Origin: Leisingera aquaemixtae
GTDB lineage: Bacteria; Pseudomonadota; Alphaproteobacteria; Rhodobacterales; Rhodobacteraceae
Length of the DNA: 64,000 nt
Assembly (NCBI RefSeq): GCF_001458395.1
Contig: NZ_CYSR01000030.1
Span: 434,001-498,000 of the forward strand
Reading direction: 5' to 3'
Below the pieces are notes generated by a model that was not told where the DNA came from, searched no databases, and was given only the letters and a program-made list of their open reading frames with translations. Each line of letters starts with the position of its first letter. Positions within the stretch are counted from its first letter, which is position 1. A program made the translations under genes and the position numbers. Positions 24,566 through 32,846 of the stretch are shown here, in pieces.

Positions 24566-25759
24566 TCAGATGGAGGCCGTGTCCATGTCCTTGGGCCGGG
24601 CGACCGAAGTAAAGACCTCGGCAACCCTGGCGGCATCAGCACGGTCCAGGTTATGATGGTTCGGCAGGTAGATGCCGTAATCATGCACCAGATCCGCATT
24701 GGGCAGCGTCTGCTCGCCGTATTCCCGCACCCAGAAGGGATGGCGGGCAATATTGCCGCAGATCAGCGGGCGGCACTCAATCCGGTGGGCCTTCAGTGTC
24801 TCGAAAACCTCCATCCGGTTCTCGACCAGCGTGCCGTAAGCAAAAGAGGACAGCAGCCCGGTCTCGCTTCGCTGCTGATAGTAGCCGGTCAGCGCCTCCG
24901 CGTAGCAGTCAAAGTTGCGCGCCCGGACGGTGCAGATGTCATCCAGCTTCTTCAGCTGCATCCGCCCGATGAAGGCCTGCAGGTCGGTGGAGCGCAGATT
25001 GAAGCCCGCATGGTAGAACGTGTAGAAATTGCGGAACTCATCAATCTTGTGCTGGCTTTTCAGCCGCTCGCGCCGCTGCGGATCAAGGTCCCTGCTCCAG
25101 CCATGTGAGCGCAGCGACAGCATCACCTGGTGCAGTTCCGCATCGTCGGTCACCACCATTCCGCCCTCGATAGTCGAAATGTGGTGGCCGTAGTAGAATG
25201 AGAAACTGCCCGCCGCTCCGTGGCAGCCCAGTTTGCGGTCTCCGTAAGTGGAGCCCAGCGCTTCGCAGCTGTCCTCCAGCAGCAGGATGCCGTAGCGGTC
25301 GCAAATCTCCTGAATTTCCTTCAAGTGATTTGCGTGACCCAGCACATGCACAAGGATCAGCATCGACGGCGCCTCAGTCCGGCACAGCTCTTCGAGGTGG
25401 TTGAGATCAAGGCCCAGATTGTCAGGGTCGCAATCGCAAAGGCGAACGTCAAAGCCGAGCTGCATCAGCGGCGACACCGTCGTGACCCAGCTTACAGCCG
25501 GGGCAATCACCTTGTTGTTGCGCAAGCGGCCCGCCTCCTTGGCGGCATAGATCATCAGCAGGTTCGCCGAGGAGCCCGAGTTGACAAAGACCGCGTGCCC
25601 GCAGCCCATCCAGTCCGCAAATTCGCGTTCAAACTCCACTGTCAGGGCGTCCTTGGTCAGCCGGTTGCCTGCCAGCATCCATTCCGCAGTTGCTTCCAGC
25701 TCAGCCTGCGAGATCGTATCTTCCGCCAGGGTGACCGGTTTCGGAGCAAGCATGTTCAT
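24566..25759 (-). CDS. ColD-like PLP-dependent sugar 3-dehydratase (DegT family)
   Basis: 397 residues. DegT/DnrJ/EryC1/StrS fold with VNSGSSANLLMIYA (PLP phosphate region), LLEDSCEALGS (Asp163 to the PLP ring nitrogen) and FYYGHHISTIEGGM. In aminotransferases of this family the residue six before EGG is the PLP-forming Lys; here it is His192. The same Lys-to-His change defines GDP-4-keto-6-deoxymannose 3-dehydratase ColD (His188 in E. coli) and CDP-sugar RfbH. With gmd alongside, the likely reaction is removal of the 3-hydroxyl on the way to GDP-colitose. The ATG overlaps the glycosyltransferase stop by 4 bases. Confidence 0.8.
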   Translation of the reverse strand: MNMLAPKPVTLAEDTISQAELEATAEWMLAGNRLTKDALTVEFEREFADWMGCGHAVFVNSGSSANLLMIYAAKEAGRLRNNKVIAPAVSWVTTVSPLMQLGFDVRLCDCDPDNLGLDLNHLEELCRTEAPSMLILVHVLGHANHLKEIQEICDRYGILLLEDSCEALGSTYGDRKLGCHGAAGSFSFYYGHHISTIEGGMVVTDDAELHQVMLSLRSHGWSRDLDPQRRERLKSQHKIDEFRNFYTFYHAGFNLRSTDLQAFIGRMQLKKLDDICTVRARNFDCYAEALTGYYQQRSETGLLSSFAYGTLVENRMEVFETLKAHRIECRPLICGNIARHPFWVREYGEQTLPNADLVHDYGIYLPNHHNLDRADAARVAEVFTSVARPKDMDTASI

Positions 25760-26532
25760 GCGCGCGCACCCCGCACAGCCTGCATGGCCTTCAATTCGAT
25801 GTAGTGATGACGCACTTCATTATAGGCCGCTGCAATGTCGGCCTGCTTCTGCTTGTCTTTGAAGGCATCGATCGTGATGCTGCCGTCATGCGCCCGGAAA
25901 CTGGCCAGCGGCTCTTTAACGAATCCGACCTTCGGGTAACGCAGCATCGATAGAAGCGACGCAAAAATATCCGGTCCGACGCCGTGATACTCACTGGACT
26001 GGAGCGGCAAGCGGCCCTGATAAAGAGCATCGATCAGCACCTGCCGGCGAAAGACTGCCGCACCGGGGGAAATCAACGAGCCGACGATTTTTTCCTCGGC
26101 CAGGCGGTTTTCGAACACCCCCGTATCCGGAAGCCAGTCCAGGAACTGCGTCATCATTTGCCTGCCGGTTCCGTCCTCCACAACCTCGGCCCCGGTGAAG
26201 GCAAATCCCACATCACTGGTCAGCAGCTTTGCGCATTTCTCGATAAAGGTCGGGTGGATCCAGTCATCGTCATATTGCAGATGCACATATTCACCGGAAG
26301 CATGCAGGATGCCCTCCAGCCAGCAGAAATGCGGACCGAAATCGCGGTCGCGGCGGACATAGGTGATCTTGTCCCCGTACTCGGCAGCTACCTCAGGCGT
26401 GCTGTCGGTCGAACCGTGATCCACCACGATCACCTCGCAGGGATGGGTCTGTGCCAGGGCGCTATCGATGGCCTTAAGCAGCATCTCCGCCCGGTTGAAT
26501 GTCGGGATGACAATGGAAATCTGTTCAGACAT
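25756..26532 (-). CDS. Family 2 glycosyltransferase
   Basis: 258 residues from the ATG at 26532, overlapping the end of the SDR gene by 8 bases. GT-A fold: ISIVIPTFNRAEMLLKAIDS at the N-terminus, VVDHGSTDSTPEVAAEY, FGPHFCWLEGI, and the metal-binding D-x-D-like QYDDDWI near residue 85. An acidic catalytic-base region follows (SSEYHGVGPDIF). Likely adds a sugar to a polysaccharide or O-antigen unit on the cytoplasmic side. Donor unknown; the neighbouring GDP-deoxysugar genes suggest fucose or a dideoxyhexose. Confidence 0.88.
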   Translation of the reverse strand: MSEQISIVIPTFNRAEMLLKAIDSALAQTHPCEVIVVDHGSTDSTPEVAAEYGDKITYVRRDRDFGPHFCWLEGILHASGEYVHLQYDDDWIHPTFIEKCAKLLTSDVGFAFTGAEVVEDGTGRQMMTQFLDWLPDTGVFENRLAEEKIVGSLISPGAAVFRRQVLIDALYQGRLPLQSSEYHGVGPDIFASLLSMLRYPKVGFVKEPLASFRAHDGSITIDAFKDKQKQADIAAAYNEVRHHYIELKAMQAVRGARA

Positions 26533-27322
26533 TGCATTCTCCAAGTAATTCCTGCAGGCGCGAAACATCGGCCACCAGATTTGTGCTTTCACCCAAGGGT
26601 TTGATTTTCAGCGGAAACGGGGATAGGGACTGGGCAAATCCGGCCACCGTGACAGGCCTGCCGGAGGCAACATTGACCACACCCTCCGCGTCCGAAAGCG
26701 CCAGCCGCACGAGATAGCGGGCCGCCTCTTCTGCCGTCAGAAAGTCGCGCAGTCCTTCTGCGCCGTACAGCTCGAACTCTTCCTCAGGATCCACCCCGGC
26801 AAAACGCCTTTCCAGCGATGGCCGCAGGTAGCTGCCTGTCTGCTCCGGATCATGGATCGAGAACAGCCGGGCGATGCACAACGAGCGCCCGGAGGCCGCG
26901 CAGATATCCCGAGCAGCATGCTCCGCCATCAGTTTGCTCTGACCATAGAGGGAAACCGGTTTGGTATCGGCGGTCTCGCAAATCGGCGCATACTGGCTGG
27001 AATAGACATGGCTTGACGAACACAGCAGCAGCCGAGCCGATGATCCTGCAAGCGCCGCCAGAAGGTTCATGGTGCCGCCGGCGTTCACCGCATAGGCCCG
27101 GGCTGGATCTGCTTTCACTTCAGCCACCGGAACCATCGCTGCCAGATGAATGACCAGATCCAGCGGCCCCGCTTCCTTGACCGCCGCTGCTGCGGCGGAA
27201 AGGCTCGTCAGATCAGCCGTGTTGCGGATCATTTCTGCCTGCGGCGCCAACTCAGCCAGCGCCCTCAAGGCATGCCGACCAACGATCCCGCCGCTGCCCG
27301 TGATATAGATTCTCTCTGTCAT
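26525..27322 (-). CDS. NAD-dependent epimerase/reductase of the extended SDR family
   Basis: 265 residues, shorter than typical nucleotide-sugar epimerases (about 300). The Rossmann motif is GSGGIVGRHALRAL, then LVIHLAAMVP, catalytic SSSHVYSSQ and Y-x-x-x-K in LYGQSKLMAEHAA, with a late DFLTAEEAARYLVRL. In this operon it could be the second enzyme after the ColD-like dehydratase (a ColC-type epimerase/reductase) or a GDP-4-keto-6-deoxymannose reductase. The sequence alone does not decide between them. It starts 2 bases after the preceding glycosyltransferase stop. Confidence 0.75.
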   Translation of the reverse strand: MTERIYITGSGGIVGRHALRALAELAPQAEMIRNTADLTSLSAAAAAVKEAGPLDLVIHLAAMVPVAEVKADPARAYAVNAGGTMNLLAALAGSSARLLLCSSSHVYSSQYAPICETADTKPVSLYGQSKLMAEHAARDICAASGRSLCIARLFSIHDPEQTGSYLRPSLERRFAGVDPEEEFELYGAEGLRDFLTAEEAARYLVRLALSDAEGVVNVASGRPVTVAGFAQSLSPFPLKIKPLGESTNLVADVSRLQELLGECNV

Positions 27323-27324
27323 GC

Positions 27325-28257
27325 TTACTCTGCGGCCACGGCCTGCTCAGGCAGGCCAAAGATCTTGCGGTACTTGGCCTCAAGAGCCGCGCTTTTTTGC
27401 TCGATTTTGTTCAGCGGCGGCTTCTTCGCAAAAGCCTCTGCCTTGCCATACCAGGAGAAATCCCCGCTCAGCACGGCATTTGCAAAGGAGCGCGTGCTCA
27501 AACCTTGCGATTTGATAAGTTCATTGTCCTTGTGCGGGCGGAATTCGGCCTGTGCATTCGGATCGGAATAGTACCGCCCGATCACCTTGCGCAGGCGGGT
27601 CATTTTCAGCCCCTTCCCTTGCAGAAGATTCCAGAAAATCGCATCTCCGATCGACAGGATCGGCTCACCGTTTCCGAAATAGGTCGGGTACCATTTTCCG
27701 ATGATTTCGAGGTCCCACATCGTTGCAGCACCATAGGTGCCGCGTTCACCGGATCCGCTGCCTAGCCGCAACCCTTCGCAAGGCCGGGGCGGCCAGGCCG
27801 GCACAAAGCAGGTGCCGTCATAACCCGTTACCGGGAATTCCTGCGTCAGATGATCCTTGTCGAAACAGATCAGCCAGTCCCCGCCCACAAGCGCGGACCT
27901 TGTCTCCACTGCCTTCTTTGACAGTTCCTGCACAGCATTGGTTGCTAGCCGGTCATCCATGTTTAGATTCATGGCATATCTGGTTCCGGCCAACGCCACG
28001 CCTGCTGCCCAGGCTTCATAAATGGTGAGCGGTTTTGAAAAGGAATGCCAAGGCGCTTCAAGCCAATCCGGCGCCTGGTCGCCATTGTCGAAGATGTAGC
28101 AAGGTTCAACCGGAATGGACTGGGACTTCAAATTCTCCCAATGCGAGCGCAAAAGCTCCAGCTTGTCAGGCTGCTGATGCCAAACGGCGCAGAATACCGT
28201 TACCAAACGCCGGTCTTTCTGAGCGGTATCCGGCTGATTATGTGACTCAAAGTGCAT
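27325..28257 (-). CDS. Glycosyltransferase-like protein, first gene of sugar operon
   Basis: 310 residues if the ATG at 28257 (MHFESHNQPD) is used; an ATG seven codons upstream is an alternative, and neither has a strong ribosome site. The N-terminal half resembles GT-A glycosyltransferases: VTVFCAVWHQQPDKLELLRS, YIFDNGD, PLTIYEAWAAGVALAGTRY and NLNMDDRL as a likely D-x-D site. The C-terminal half (about 180-310) has no motif I know. It heads a tightly packed operon of seven genes running to the manC fragment. Confidence 0.7.
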   Translation of the reverse strand: MHFESHNQPDTAQKDRRLVTVFCAVWHQQPDKLELLRSHWENLKSQSIPVEPCYIFDNGDQAPDWLEAPWHSFSKPLTIYEAWAAGVALAGTRYAMNLNMDDRLATNAVQELSKKAVETRSALVGGDWLICFDKDHLTQEFPVTGYDGTCFVPAWPPRPCEGLRLGSGSGERGTYGAATMWDLEIIGKWYPTYFGNGEPILSIGDAIFWNLLQGKGLKMTRLRKVIGRYYSDPNAQAEFRPHKDNELIKSQGLSTRSFANAVLSGDFSWYGKAEAFAKKPPLNKIEQKSAALEAKYRKIFGLPEQAVAAE

Positions 28258-28402
28258 TCTGCAGCTTCTCCAAAACAATGTCTGCGAGGCTTTGCCCCTA
28301 TGAGAAACTGGCTAACGGACAAAAAATAATTTTAGGTTAAGTGACGGGTTCTCTGTTCGGTACCCAAGGAGGCAGGCAAACGCCCCAGGAAGGCACAGCC
28401 GG

Positions 28403-28959
28403 TGACGTGCTCCCCGCAGAGTCCGCGGTTATTAGTTCGCCCTGTTCAGGGTTTGGTCCTCTACTGACCGTTGGTGATACTCCCACGGGGTGAGCCCGTC
28501 GAGGCTCGTATGCGGGCGATGGTGATTGTAATCGTCACGCCAAGCCGCGATCAGCTCTCGGGCGTGGCGCAGGTTGGCGAACAAGTGCTCGTTCAGGCAC
28601 TCGTCCCGGAGGCGGCCATTGAAGCTTTCCACGAAGCCGTTCTGCATGGGCTTGCCTGGCGCGATGTAGTGCCACTCGACCTTCCGGTCTTCCTGCCATT
28701 TCAGAATGGCATTCGACGTCAGTTCGGTCCCATTATCGCTGACCACCATGCAGGGATAGCCACGCGTTCGGGCGATATTATCGAGCTCACGGGCAACCCG
28801 CTGGCCGGAGAGTGAGGTGTCCACGACCGCGGCCAGGCATTCCCGGCTGAAGTCGTCTATGACGCATAGCACCCGGAAACGGCGGCCATCGGACAGGCTG
28901 TCTCCTCGCTTGGAGAACAGGCTAACTTCAAATCGCGGACTTTTCAGGGGAGCACGTCA
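28403..28959. mobile_element. IS3-family element with both ends but an internal deletion
   Basis: Terminal inverted repeats are visible: TGACGTGCTCCCC at 28403-28415 and its complement at 28947-28959. Similarity continues inward as GTCCGCG at both ends with one extra base. Total length is 557 bases, about half of a normal IS3 element. orfA and the first half of orfB are gone. No target-site duplication is seen at the flanks (CGG against GCC). It lies upstream of the sugar operon. Confidence 0.7.
28432..28931 (-). pseudogene. IS3-family transposase OrfB, C-terminal part
   Basis: The open frame runs from the right inverted repeat without a stop into [20 protein letters not shown], and an ATG at 28872 is only an internal Met. 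The rve integrase core has all three DDE residues (D in VIDDFSR, D in VVSDNGTE, E in [17 protein letters not shown]) and the [19 protein letters not shown] tail typical of IS3 OrfB. The N-terminal DNA-binding part and OrfA are missing, so it cannot transpose alone. Confidence 0.8.
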
Positions 28960-29713
28960 GCCATGTCGATCACTCCAATAACCCCTGCCGATAAAAGCCA
29001 GGGGCACGGTCACACATGGGCCAATTCTCAATGAAAACTTTCGCCTGTCCCGGGTCAGATCTAAGCGGAAATCACCAGGCAAACACCTAGAAGAGCAACG
29101 ACGGTTTTGTTGCGCACTGTGTGAGTTCACCGGTTCCAGAACCTCGCAGTTGCAACAAACGGCAGGAACGGCGGGTTGCGCCACAGCAGAAATCCTCGGC
29201 TGTTTGTGTCAAACTGTCGAGTTTTCAAGGGGCACTTCCTGCGCGTTGCTGCCGTCGGAGCGATCTACAGCATAAGTAGAAGCTATCTAGCGTCACCGAG
29301 CGTCCGCTTCCCGGGAAGGCGCCCCCGATAAATCCACCTGCAGTATTCAGCGCCGCCTGCTCTATATCAATGGCCGCTCCGGGGTTGCGCTGCGGACGAA
29401 ACAGCAATTTTCCCAAACAATCTTAATGTCGGTTCGTAGGCACATTCGGCACCGGCCATCTGTGCCACTTTGAAACGTTTGGACGCTTATTGGAGCTGTC
29501 TTGATTTGTGAACCATTGAGCTACTCACAAATGGTCAGGACCGAAAAAGAGCGCGCAGTGCACCCCCCCCGATGGCCCTCCCGCAGACGGAGGGCGTTTG
29601 GGGTTCAGATCTCCTGGCGCATCAGGCGGAACTAAAAAGGGGGACTAGGGGGTGGGCTAAACTTCCAACACCCCAACTAACCAAATGAAATACATAATTA
29701 TTCCTTGGTCTAT
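28960..29713. other. 754-base AT-richer stretch without a convincing gene
   Basis: At 29018-29040 and 29052-29074 two related blocks occur (GGGCCAATTCTCAATGAAAA and GGGTCAGATCTAAGCGGAAA). They resemble the repeated transposase-binding sites at the ends of IS21-type elements. A hairpin at 29575-29595 (GCCCTCC with GGAGGGC) is followed by GTTT. There is a run of eight C at 29563-29570. The open frames here are short, without ribosome sites or homology. Confidence 0.4.
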
Positions 29714-29733
29714 TGGTGCGGGTGAAGGGACTT
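29714..29733. repeat. Right att site inside tRNA-Leu
   Basis: The last 16 bases of the tRNA (with CCA) are identical to 20684-20699 in the same orientation, marking the second island border. Confidence 0.85.
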
Positions 29734-29798
29734 GAACCCCCACGCCTTGCGGCGCCAGAACCTAAATCTGGTGCGTCTACCAATTCCGCCACACCCGC
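29714..29798 (-). tRNA. tRNA-Leu (anticodon UAG)
   Basis: 85 bases including an encoded CCA. The acceptor GCGGGTG pairs with CACCCGC. The D-arm GGCGGAATTGGTAGACGC, the anticodon stem-loop CCAGATTTAGGTTCTGG (anticodon TAG), the long variable arm GCGCCGCAAGGCGT and the T-loop GTTCAAGTC are all standard for class II tRNA-Leu, close to E. coli leuW. Its 3' end is the integration site of the island, and the coding sequence is preserved intact. Confidence 0.97.
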
Positions 29799-30018
29799 AC
29801 GGCACAAAGGTCTGCCCCTCGTGTGACGCGCTGAATAGCAAAGCTTGGCGGCGGATGCGAGCGGAAATCGCGCCGCCGCGGCCGTTGTGCAAAACAGCAA
29901 CAATCCATGCGGAATATCGCAACGATGAGCGGGTTTTTGCGCAATAAGGCTGGGCCTGGAATCCGGTTGTGCCGTAGTTTGGCAGAAAAAGTCTGAGGCA
30001 GACAAAGCGAGCAACAAC

Positions 30019-30546
30019 ATGAAACCGTTTGGAAATGCGGCCCTGCGCGCGCAATTGGCGATGCGCGGGCAGGCACAGCCCCGGCGGCTGTTTCAGGGCA
30101 GCCAGAACATCAGCCTCTTGCGCGGCACCGCTGTGCTGACCCGCGAGGGGGAGCGCGCAGCAGAAGACATCACGGCAGGCGACAGCCTGATCACCCGCAC
30201 CCAGGGCATGGCCCGGGTCGAGGCCGTCCGCAGCCGCCGCGCGATGCTGCAGGCGGTCTGCATTGCTGCCGGTTCTCTGGGCGATACCGGGGGCGAAGGC
30301 GGCCTCACCGTGCCGTGGGACCAGCGCATTCTGGTGCGCGACTGGCGCACCAAGGCGATGTTCGGCCAGCCGCAGGCGGTGGTGCCGGCCTATGAGCTGG
30401 TGGACGGCGAGTTCATCCGCGACCTCGGCCTGCAGATGATGGATCTGACGGTGCTGGAGTTCTCCCGCCCGCATGTGATCTACGCAGGCGGTCTGGAGCT
30501 GGCCGCGGCCGCCGCGCCGCAAGAGGACCTGCGCCCGGCGGCCTGA
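30019..30546 (+). CDS. Hint-domain (hedgehog/intein type) protein
   Basis: 175 residues. The core reads GTAVLTREGERAAEDITAGDSLITRTQGMARVEAVRSRR, the pattern of the Hint_2 domain seen in many Rhodobacteraceae proteins: a residue before T-x-x-G, then V/I-E-D/L-x-x-G-D. The usual nucleophilic Cys/Ser at the splice position is replaced by the G-T of RGTAV. There is no secreted partner domain and no C-terminal His-Asn, so autocatalytic splicing is unlikely. Convergent with the NAD(P)HX gene with only 3 bases between the stops and no terminator. Confidence 0.7.
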   Translation: MKPFGNAALRAQLAMRGQAQPRRLFQGSQNISLLRGTAVLTREGERAAEDITAGDSLITRTQGMARVEAVRSRRAMLQAVCIAAGSLGDTGGEGGLTVPWDQRILVRDWRTKAMFGQPQAVVPAYELVDGEFIRDLGLQMMDLTVLEFSRPHVIYAGGLELAAAAAPQEDLRPAA

Positions 30547-30549
30547 TCC

Positions 30550-32289
30550 TTAAAGCCCCAGTTTACGGAAGACTGCGGGGATCTGCTCCGGCAGGTCCTC
30601 GGCAATCAGGCCGGGGCCGAATTCCAGCGCGCATTCGACATGGATATAGGCGGCGGTCTCGGACGCCTGCATCGGGGAAAACCCGCGCGCCAGCAGCCCG
30701 GTGATAAAGCCCGCCAGCACATCCCCCGACCCGGCGGTGGCCAGCCAGGGCGCGGACCGCTCGTAATGAGCGGAGTTCACAGAGCAGCGCCCGTCCGGCG
30801 CGGCGATCACCGTATCCGGCCCCTTGAACAGCACCACGCAGCCCGCGCGTTTGGCCGCTTCGCGGGTGGCGTCGACCTTGGAATAGGCCGGCCCAGTGGT
30901 CGCGGGCGCCTTCAGTTTTTCAGCCAAGTCCGGAAACAGCCTGGAAAATTCGCCGCCATGCGGGGTGATCACGCAGTTTTCGTGCAGGGCCTCGAACAGC
31001 GCCTCCGGCTTCAGCTCAAACCGGGTGAGCGCATCAGCGTCCAGAACGGTTGGCCGCTGTTCCTTCAGCGCCGCAAAGACCATTGCCTGAGTGTCCGCGC
31101 CGCGGCCCATGCCCGGCCCAAGGCAGAGAGCGCTGAGGCGGTCGTCTTCCAGCAGTTCCGCAAGCCCATGCGCCCCGTCGATCTGGCGCAGCATGATGGC
31201 GTTCAGGTTGGCAGCGTTCTCAAACATCGCCGAGCGCGGTGAGCCGACAGTAACCAGCCCCGCCCCGATCCGCAGGGCGCCGCGGGCGGCAAGGCGCGCT
31301 GCTCCGGTTTTGCCGTGACCGCCGGAGAGGACGAGGGCGTGGCCGTGGCTGTATTTGTGGCCGCCTAGCCGAGAAGACTTATTCAAATCGTAGCCAGGCC
31401 ACATCCGCTTTGAACGCCCGTTTGGTATATCAAACGAAAGCTGGGTAGCCAAATCCGCGCTTCTTGCTATCTTTAGATGCGACGGGTGCCGGTCTTCCTG
31501 GCCTAGCCCGATATCAACTAACCGCTCCCTCCGAAGCCCTTCATGCAGTCCGTGGCAGACCTTCCGCCGATGGAAGGTTACAACCAGATCGGATTGCAGA
31601 AACCGCTTAGATGCATCCTCAAGCCACCATTTGGACTTGATCTCAGCATCGCGTTCTTCATCACCGGAATCCACGGGCAAGTCAGGGATAAGAAACTCGC
31701 CGCTGTCGCTGTCCATGCCAGACGGGCAGTCCACCGCGACACGATGATACGGAACTCGCCAGGGGTGTCTGCATCCCACATCCCGCCCCTCAACTGCATG
31801 GTATGCATTGGCCAGTTCAAGAGGTATCGCCCGAGTCAGGCCGGTTCCAAACATTGCATCAACCAGCAGCACCGGACGCTGACCTTGCGCGACAGCTTTT
31901 TCTGTCAGTTGAACAACGCCGCCCAACTCCCGCCACCGCTCATAATTCACCTTCGCATCCGGCGGCAGCTTCTCCGGGTCTCCATAAAGGAACACCTCCA
32001 CCGCCCAGCCGCGCTCTTTCAGCAGCCGCGCCACCACAAATCCGTCGCCGCCATTGTTGCCAGGCCCGCACAGGACCACCACCCGGCGCGGCATTTCATC
32101 TTTCCCCAAATACTCCGGGGGTGCGGGGGCCGGCCCCCGCTCATCCGCGAGTTCCGGCCATTCCTCGAAGATGGCCTCGACCACCCCCTGCCCGGCCCGT
32201 TCCATCAGTTCCAGCCCGGTGACTTCCCCGGACTCGATGGCGGTCTGCTCAATCGCCCGCATCTGGGCTGCGGTCAGCAGTTCGGTCAT
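30550..32289 (-). CDS. nnr: Bifunctional NAD(P)HX epimerase / ADP-dependent dehydratase
   Basis: 579 residues, longer than the usual 480-540. The N-terminal YjeF_N epimerase has GPGNNGGDGFVVARLL, VDAMFGTGL and VAVDCPSGMDSDSG. The C-terminal YjeF/carbohydrate-kinase dehydratase has GHALVLSGGHGKTGAARLAA, LCLGPGMGRG, CVITPHGGEFSRL and ATAGSGDVLAG with the catalytic Asp. Repairs hydrated NADH and NADPH. An insert of about 35 charged residues (about 198-232) sits where the family has a short loop before the VVTF strand, and a smaller one at about 165-180. Confidence 0.93.
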   Translation of the reverse strand: MTELLTAAQMRAIEQTAIESGEVTGLELMERAGQGVVEAIFEEWPELADERGPAPAPPEYLGKDEMPRRVVVLCGPGNNGGDGFVVARLLKERGWAVEVFLYGDPEKLPPDAKVNYERWRELGGVVQLTEKAVAQGQRPVLLVDAMFGTGLTRAIPLELANAYHAVEGRDVGCRHPWRVPYHRVAVDCPSGMDSDSGEFLIPDLPVDSGDEERDAEIKSKWWLEDASKRFLQSDLVVTFHRRKVCHGLHEGLRRERLVDIGLGQEDRHPSHLKIARSADLATQLSFDIPNGRSKRMWPGYDLNKSSRLGGHKYSHGHALVLSGGHGKTGAARLAARGALRIGAGLVTVGSPRSAMFENAANLNAIMLRQIDGAHGLAELLEDDRLSALCLGPGMGRGADTQAMVFAALKEQRPTVLDADALTRFELKPEALFEALHENCVITPHGGEFSRLFPDLAEKLKAPATTGPAYSKVDATREAAKRAGCVVLFKGPDTVIAAPDGRCSVNSAHYERSAPWLATAGSGDVLAGFITGLLARGFSPMQASETAAYIHVECALEFGPGLIAEDLPEQIPAVFRKLGL

Positions 32290-32313
32290 GTTTTGCCCTT
32301 CCCCGATTCAATT

Positions 32314-32334
32314 CTGCGCAATTTGCAGGCGCAG
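32314..32334. promoter_or_regulatory. Inverted repeat upstream of glnB, possible NtrC-type operator
   Basis: CTGCGC and GCGCAG with 9 bases between, about 130 bases before the glnB ATG. Position and symmetry fit a regulator site, and glnB-glnA is a classic NtrC target. I see no convincing sigma-54 promoter, so the assignment is tentative. Confidence 0.35.
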
Positions 32335-32427
32335 CGCTTAATTTTTAGGCAGCTACGATCAAATCCTGCCCGCAATTGCCGCAGCGGCCCAAGAGCGCAT
32401 TGCTGCCCTCATTTAGAAGTGAAATGA

Positions 32428-32799
<372 letters not shown>

Positions 32800-32846
32800 G
32801 ACACCAACGAAAATCCTTACATCTCTGCAAAAAAAGGACCGAGGGA

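Larger units (their letters stand above)
20684..29733. mobile_element. Genomic island of about 9 kb integrated at tRNA-Leu(UAG)
   Basis: The borders are a direct repeat. TGGTGCGGGTGAAGGG at 20684-20699 is identical to the 3' end of the tRNA-Leu gene at 29714-29729, and the match continues as 19 of 20 bases. A P4-type integrase gene lies just inside the left border. The contents are a nucleotide-sugar/glycosyltransferase operon and several broken insertion sequences, unlike the housekeeping genes on either side. The integrase is damaged, so the island is probably fixed. This structure is read directly from the sequence; mobility in the past is inference. Confidence 0.85.

Noticed and set aside
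28957-29184. 75-codon minus-strand frame after the IS3 remnant
   Set aside because: No ribosome site, stop-rich surroundings and no motif. It overlaps the block that looks like IS ends.
29575-29598. Hairpin GCCCTCC/GGAGGGC as terminator of tRNA-Leu
   Set aside because: The T residues lie on the plus-strand side, while the tRNA is transcribed on the minus strand. Orientation does not fit.
29622-30020. 132-codon minus-strand frame overlapping tRNA-Leu
   Set aside because: It runs through the tRNA gene; its LVDAPDLGSG stretch is the well-known spurious translation of tRNA-Leu sequence.
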